Assembly: GCA_030340625.1 (NCBI GenBank)
Contig: JAOPHQ010000850.1
Coordinates: 472,501 to 536,500 of the forward strand
Source: Merluccius polli
Lineage: Eukaryota; Chordata; Actinopteri; Gadiformes; Merlucciidae
Reading direction: 5' to 3'
DNA: 64,000 bases
Numbering within the stretch: position 1 is the stretch's first letter; every line of letters begins with the position of its first letter. Shown here one piece after another: positions 55,901 through 63,800 of this stretch. The notes under the pieces are model-generated. The model was given only the letters and a program-made list of their open reading frames with translations. It searched no databases and had not been told where the DNA came from. A program made the position numbers and the translations under genes.

Positions 55901-58900
55901 TGGCATCCGCCTGTGTCCTTACATACAACACACCTCTAACACTGAAATAGCATCCCCCTGTGTCCTTACATACAACACACCTCTAACAATGAAATAGCAT
56001 CCCCCTGTGTCCTTACATACAACACACCTCTAACACTGAAATAGCATCCCCCTGTGTCCTTACATACAACACACCTCTAAAAATGAAATAGCATCTTACG
56101 CTAGCTTACGGTACGCACTCTCCAGTTGTATTTGGTCCGTCTTTGTTTTGATATTTAGGATTTTAGCCAACCAGGTCTCAAAAAACTCAGCACCCGAGTC
56201 CAGCAGTGCGAGTGTTCTTCCTCCAAGTCATCAATATGTTCACTCATATCAAACACCTGCTTTTCCAATGCACTCAGCTTGCCCTCATCAGAATCAGCAA
56301 CAGCAGCTTCAAGCGCCGCAATGCTAGTCTCTGTTTCTGTGATCCGTTGTTCACGGTGCAATTGTGGCAGCTGTGATAGTGGTCCAAGCTTTTCATCTAT
56401 AATTTTTTTACATATTAGCCATAATCTCAGCAACTGCATCACAAAGTGTTGGTTCAAATGAGCTAGCTTCTGTGTTAGCTAGCTTGTTGGCTAAGCTTGT
56501 CCCTTTTGTTCGAATTCTGTTTTTTTCTATGTGGCATGGTGTCGGTCTGTCTCAAAAAGTTATTAATACTCTTTATAGGATGTAAAATCATGAAAGTTTG
56601 CAAAATATCATTTTGTAAGTTATAATGTAAAAAACTCAGCCTCTCTTTAAGCTGCCATCTTGAGAACTGGGCCATACCACAGACTCCAGCTACCGTTACC
56701 GGCAAATTGCATTTAGATGCATGTCATTATTTAGCAGGTAGGGTTGAGGCAACTTACTCAAGGACGGTGGACAGTAGGGTTTGATCCCTGCAAACTTTCC
56801 ATTGGGACTCAAACACACTCACTACTACTAGACTATCCTGCCCCTTACTGCCCTTGTACTCTTAATAAACATACGATTTTGATCCCTAGGTCAGTGATCT
56901 GTCATTCCACGACTCCCTGGCGACCTTCGTGGCCATCCTGATCGCCAGACAGTGTCTGCTCCTGGAAGACCTGGTGCGCTGTGTGGCCATCCCCTCCCTC
57001 CTCAACGCAGGTAAGCCCTGGCCAAGGAAAACCCCGGCATGAGCGCAGGAAGACCTTTTCAACAAGGGGTGCTGATAAAAAGTGCCGGGTGGCAAGGGGC
57101 AGTCCGATCTGTAATTTTTAAAATTAACCAATAAATAAATAATCAATGTGTCAATGTGGGTTGCTGCGGAATAGGCCAGGCCACGGCCGTTCTGTAATTC
57201 TCCAGAACTCACAGGTGGCCAGTCCTCCCCTATTAAACCGCCTACACACAATCAACAAGCAATATTAGATTATTCAATTGAAAAATATATAGATATTGGG
57301 TTTTTCCTGGCTTAAAATTAGGTGGTGGTGGTACCTGATCGTGCGCTCACAGGTGCACATGTACCGTGCCTTCAACTGACTCAAGCAAGTGTTTTACTAG
57401 CAGTCTATTTTAGGAGTTGTAATTACATGAATTAAAAAAAGACAAGTATTATTTTAAAGCATATTCATTTATTTTGTATGTGCTTTAACATTCAGTTCAG
57501 TTGCACAATTTATTTGCACAAGCCACAGCCAGTGGCAGAACATTTGGCCCTCCTTGGTTTAAAACTAGAACTAGAACCTCCTGATGCAGTCTTTATAATC
57601 AAAGACCTCCTGGTCTGGACCATCGATGGCCACCTTGCAGCAAACATCCAGGTGCCTCTCCTTAAGTCTGTTGCGCAGGGGTGTTTTTATCTTAAAAAAA
57701 AAAAGTTCATGCATTATAAACTTTGCATTATTCTGCTGTAGACATGAATTGTGATAGTGTTCTCAATCATATCTTACAATCTTGAGTGCAGAAAATAGCC
57801 TCTCACCATCTGCTGTCTGGACAGGTGCTGTCAGGGCTATTGCAGCTGCAATGCTCAGAGCAGGATAGAGTAGAGAGGGTTCAGGGGAAACAAGTCTGAG
57901 ACGACCCTGAAATTGTTTTATACCATGGTCTGGGTGAATACTCGATTCTGATTGGCTAGAGGGTGTAGGTTAAAAAGTGTTAATTTACACCTAGGAAATA
58001 CGTTGACGCTATGAAGACGCTATGGCCACGTTGCTTGGCAACGCCTGCATACGGGAGATATTAAATAGTCCGCTCGACTTAAAATAAAAAAAATAAAAAA
58101 CCTCACGATTTTAACTCTAAAACACATTAAAGTATTATTAATTGATTAAATATTTTTCTTTCGTAAGTGACCATGGTATAAGCGGGTAATGCCCGACGAG
58201 GTGTCCATTAACAGAAAGTAATGGACGACGTGAACCGGACGGTTGCTTCCGCGTCGCCCATTCATTTCTGTTAATGGACACCTCGTCGGGCATTATCCCT
58301 TACTTATACTATACTTTATATTTCGGCTGAGCACTCGCTGCAAACCGCAATTCTTTTTTCGTTCTCCGTAACTTTGAAATATCTCTACACTGCCGACATC
58401 TTTGTTTATGTTTACCGCGTCACTGCACGTTCTTTGATTGCGTCAGTAAAACGCGCCGCTAATATTTAATATATATATATTCGGCCTTGTTTTTCACTCA
58501 TTCCACCGAATACCAAATAGTGCTTTTTTTTGCAATATTCGGCCGAATATATTCGGTTACTGAATATTCGGTGCATCCCTAAAAAGAAACAATACTAACC
58601 TTTTTTGGTCGATCTGTCATCCGTATTTTTGCAGTTTAAACTTCTTCTTCGTCTCTCTGGATGTGGCGGTAAAAGATGCTTTGTTTGACATGTCGGCCGG
58701 TGCTAATTTCGACACAGCGCCACCGCCACTACTGGTGGTTACGTGCAACTGCAGTTACATATGAATGAAATGATAGATCCCGACAGGGAAATGCTTGGTG
58801 AAATTACCGATTGAAAACCAGCCGTGAGCTGGTGGCGGTAAGGAATTTGGCGGTGGCAGCCGTCACCAAATTCTCTGCAGGAAAAACCCTGGATATATAT

Positions 58901-60794
58901 ATATCTCGCACTCACTCACTCACACAAATAAAACAAAATATTTGTATATTTCTCCTCAATCTCCGGGGTTCTCCAGCACCCCTACTTCCCACATGAAGTG
59001 TGGAGTAAGAGAACAGACTAGAACCGACTAATGACAGCATTTTTACAAATAAATTACATGACACGACAACGTCAATACAGTCCTCACTTTTTCCCAGTGT
59101 ACCGTGACTTATTTGATCCACTCTTAAAATCTGCTCCTGTAATGTCTTCAGTGGGAATTCTTTTTGTTATATACTTTTTGTTTCTCTTACACCATACACC
59201 AGATAAGCCCGCGCCAGCACTTTTCTGTGCCAGCTTATTTCAAAGCATCTATTTATAAGATCTCAAAGCTATGGGGCCCAGTTCTAAATGGATGTATAGC
59301 ATATAGCAGCCTCTCTCTTGGGCGTTTTGAAAGGCTGGACATTCGATCTGTATAAATGCATTAACTCTCTCTCTCGCTCTTCTCCCTCTCTCTGAGAGCA
59401 GTAAACATGGCTCGTTTGATCTTGGTCCATCGAGTCCATGTTTGCTTTGTGCCCCTGCCACCTTTTTCCCCCTCTTTCGCTCTCCCTCTCTCGCCATCAT
59501 TACTCTGTACTCTCCCAGCTTGGAGACAAACAGCGATTCAGTTTTGAGACTCTAATGCCATGCCAACACCGGGCCGTATTTTGCTAGCAAACACTTTGTT
59601 CTGTAGCCCCACTCTCTCACTCCCTTTCACATCTTCTCTAGGAAAATGGCACATTACTTTTTCAAACTCCTTGAAACGATCTAGGGCACTGTTTAATTTT
59701 AGACGATTGGGGAGACATCATGTCATTTGTTGGGTCTTGGGACCATAACCTCATATCTCATATGTGTACTCTCTGCCCCACCCTCCTTCGTCCCCCCAGC
59801 TTGCAGTGAGCAGGACTCTGAACCAGGAGCCAGGCTCACCTGCCGGATCCTACTGCACCTCTTTAAGACCCCCCAGCGGAACCCCGTCCCCCAAGACGGG
59901 GCCAAGTCAGGTACAAACCCCCCCCCCCTATCTCTTACATCCCTGCGACTGGGCCTCTTTTCTGGAAGTAACGTTGCCACTTTCAATTAATTCTGCTTTT
60001 TTTGACCCATTCATTGATCTGTTGTTTTGGCTTCCCCCCCCTCCACCCCCCCTGCAGAAAAATCCCCTGTTGGTATCCGGTCATCTTGTGATCGCCATCT
60101 GCTTGCTGCTTCTCAGAACAGCATAGTGGTGGGCGCAGTGTTCGCTGTCCTCAAAGCTGTCTTTATGCTGGGTGAGAGCTTTTCGTTGTTCTACTGCAGA
60201 TAAAGTACTAGGGGAACTACACTAGTGTTAGTAAATGGTGACACACAACTTAAAGACCACATCAGAAATCTGCCAGTCTTGCAAAACACAACTTCAAAGG
60301 GAGAGTAACATTTTGGTGTTAAAAATTGCAAATGTCAGTTTGCTTTTTAATATGGATTGTAAACCTAACTCTGCTTTACATAACCACATATGCAGAAACC
60401 ACACCGATCATTCTAGTGTAGGATTAGTTTTCAGGAGTGACTAATTGCATGCGTGTGAAAAGGCCTCAAGACTTTTTTCGATGAATATATTCCATCATGT
60501 GGTGGAGACAAGTGACTGTCTCTTTTGAAATATTTAATTCAGGCGATGCAGAGCTGAGAGGCTCTGGGCTCTCTCATCCCGCCGGCCACGACGACATATC
60601 GGGAGGACGCAACGTCTCCATAGAAACGGCCAGTCTGGATGTGTACGCAAAGTATGTGCTGAAGAGCATCTGCCAGCAGGTGAATGTGAATTGGATTTGT
60701 TTAGTTTTCTTTTGCTTGGAGCAATATAAATGATCGATGGCGCTGTGTGATTGGCTGTTTGTGTGGAGAAGATGTTTTTGTAGGTTTCCAGGAG

Positions 60795-60828
<34 letters not shown>

Positions 60829-63800
60829 ATCCTGTCGTGCTTTTCAGAAGAGCACTAAGACATCTTGAAATAGATGTTGTTTCTTCACGTTAAGATGAAC
60901 CACATTGACTACCACGGTGTTCACTTTCATATTATATTTTGCCAATGTCTAAATCCTTTTTTTGTGTGTGTACTATGTGCAGTATTTTATGATTCTGCAC
61001 ATCTGCACATCAGCACTAGTGGAATATGTTGCTCAATGAACCGCGTTGACAACATGGTAAACCACTGGGTCATAAAATAAGATTCAACTTAAATCAAATG
61101 TACTTTTTAAAATTGTATTGACCTACCTTTTTCCAACCTATTCTTGGATGCCAAAAATGCATCAATAGCGAAAAAAGGTTTTTTTTTTCTCTGTGGCAGC
61201 TGTCACTAATCAGACGCAGAGACAAGAGTCCGCAGGAGTGGTTGCCAGACTAACAGATGGCTGCATGTGGCCTTTTTGTTCCCAAGGGGCCACAAACCGC
61301 TTTACTCTTAGAACATGTTTAAGCATGTGCTGTGCTATTCCAGTGAGCGACGGAGGGAGAGGGAAAATGACCCCTACTCCTGGTTGGCATCCAGCTTCTG
61401 CTATGGCGGTTCTGCATAACCCATGACTTTATATTGTACTCATGCTCAGGCTTCCATATCGTGCAAAACAGAAATCCACATCCACTATTTTCATATTTTA
61501 TGTAAAATAACATTGGATCAAACTTGGCTGCTGTGTGCTATGTGAACAAACTGTTTAAGATGGTTGAGTTTCAGGATGTTCGTCCATCCTCTCGTACAGT
61601 CTGTGTGCTAGAGCTTGGGGGCCAATTGCTCTGTCAGTTAGCATTGCGCTAGCTGTGCTGCGCTTTAAAACCGTACTCCTTAAAACGGAGGTTTTGGAGT
61701 TTAACACGCAGCTGCGCACAAAGTTGAACGTGATTGCTGTGTAATGACCTACACAGGATCAGCCGATTCCTAGTTAAACTCGGGTTAAACTGCTTGGAAA
61801 CCGGAAGTACTCTGATTTCTAGTTATACCCCAGCAGATGCAGTCTTAACTTAATGTTGGATGCATTTTGTGCTATAATTACCAACAAAAACTTAATGGGA
61901 ATGTAAAGTAAACTTTAATATAATAAAACGCAAATAATGTTGAAATATATTATGAAATAGTCTAGGCTACTTTTTGTGGAAATCTGAGTCTGGAATCTGA
62001 ATCTGCCCTTACCTACGTCAATCAAACAATCAATTACTTGTCATTGTTTTCTCTTGGTGTGCATGCAAACGTGATTAATTAATTAATTGAAGACGAATTA
62101 ATATGCGAGTAATTAGGGTAATTCCACGCCTATAAATTCTCGGAGAAGGAGAGGGTAGTTAGGATGAACATGTCTCGGATAGAGAACTATAACGAGGAGC
62201 AGAAGTTATATTTATTGTACTGAAGGCCTATCTGGCGTAATAAGTGTAAATGTATCATACATTATTATTAATACTACTAATAATAATAATTCATAAAACT
62301 AATTCTGTGTGTGTCGGTTATAATGGAGCCTTGTTTCATCCTGCAAACTGGTTTAGTCTCCTAAAACCATGTCAGTTTCGAGACTAGACTAACACGCACA
62401 AAATACGCCCTCTAGTGTCTGCTGTGAATTTCTCTGAAGACAGCAATTGAGATCAAGGTAAAACGCAGCTGCAGGTTAAACCACAGGTACATATGACACA
62501 GCAATGGAGCTTAAGACGTCACGTGACTTCTTGCTTCACCGACGATTTTAAAACCGTGTTAAACTCTAAAAAGTGGCTAAGCTAGCGACAGAGCAATTGC
62601 CCCTGGGTGTTTCCATTCTGGGAGTTGTGGTGTTGTTTGATTCAATTTTGACTTTTTAATAATCCCCCATTGCTCGACAGCCAGTTCCCGCAAAACATAG
62701 CTTTGCCTCTTCCCATTGAGCTCTGTCACTGGATCATAGATAATGTCCTCTCCTGGATTTTACCAACCACCCCCACCTCACCCTGTGTGTTTTGGTCCTC
62801 CCCACTAGGAGTGGGTGGGGGAGCGCTGTCTGAAGTCTCTGTCGGAGGACAGCAGCGCCCTGCAGGACCCGGTGTTGGTCAACATCCAGGCCCAGCGGCT
62901 GCTACAGCTCATCTGCTACCCCCACCGGCAGCTGGACAGTGACGACGGGGACAACGCCCAGCGGCAGCGCATCACACGCATCCTACAGGTGCCCACAACC
63001 CTCCCAATCCTCATCCTCATCACACCTAAGGATTATTTTCATAGTCGATTAAGCGATTGCATTTTTTTCGATTAACGGATTAATCATTTAGTCTAGACAC
63101 TTTAGAAAGTCTAGAATTAATAGCATCACAAGTTACCAGGGTCCAAACTAATAAAAAATTGCTTGCCTTATCTGACAAGCAGCCAAGAAAAACTAAAGTA
63201 TTCATTTCATAATGATGCATGAACCAAACATTTGAATTTCTGGCGCATCAAGCAGCAAATGTTGGGTATTTGTACTTGATGAATGGCCTAAATGATAAAT
63301 CAATTATAGATTATTTGATTTGATTACTTCTCTGTTAATCGACTAATCGTTGCAGCCCTAATCACAACATACACTGCTGTGAAAAGTTCGATGAAAGAAA
63401 CTTGGTTTCTTTCTTCAGTTTGTGTATTCTAAAGTAAGAAACAAAAGAAATAAAATCCAGACGAAAAAAGTCTCAAGCCATTATGATCACATCTTTCTTT
63501 CTTTTTTGGTCTAAAGCTGTATGTTCTTCAACAGCATTGTACCGTTTTGATCTGGATTGTAAAAGCAACACTGCAACCTACTGGCTAGAAGTGGAACTGT
63601 GTAATTAATCTCTTCCCCTTTTACACAGAACATGGACCAGTGGACCATGAGGCAGTCGTCCCTGGAGCTGCAGCTGATGATCAAACAGAGCACCAACAGC
63701 GTAAATGTCTTAACTTCTACCTCCATCTATTAGTGTAATCACTAGGTGGCCATTTTGGCTCTGATTGCTTCTCAAAAACTATGATGACCAATTCCTTTTG

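Larger units (their letters stand above)
55130..56710 (-). repeat. L1-type LINE relic, antisense in med12 intron 22
   Basis: Minus-strand pieces: an ORF1-like start MPHRKKQNSNKRDK near 56570 and a coiled-coil piece TETETSIAALEAAVADSDEG with FDMSEHIDDLEEEHSH (56155-56457), then ORF2 RT motifs PEECASYRPISLLDVGLKLL near 55490-55420 and LCADD near 55150. The endonuclease and most of the RT are gone, with stops and frame shifts. A 47-bp minisatellite sits between the ORF1 and ORF2 parts. Confidence 0.78.

Noticed and set aside
55880..56096. CRISPR-like regular repeats
   Set aside because: Units are 47 bp head-to-tail with no unique spacers, in a vertebrate intron; this is a minisatellite.
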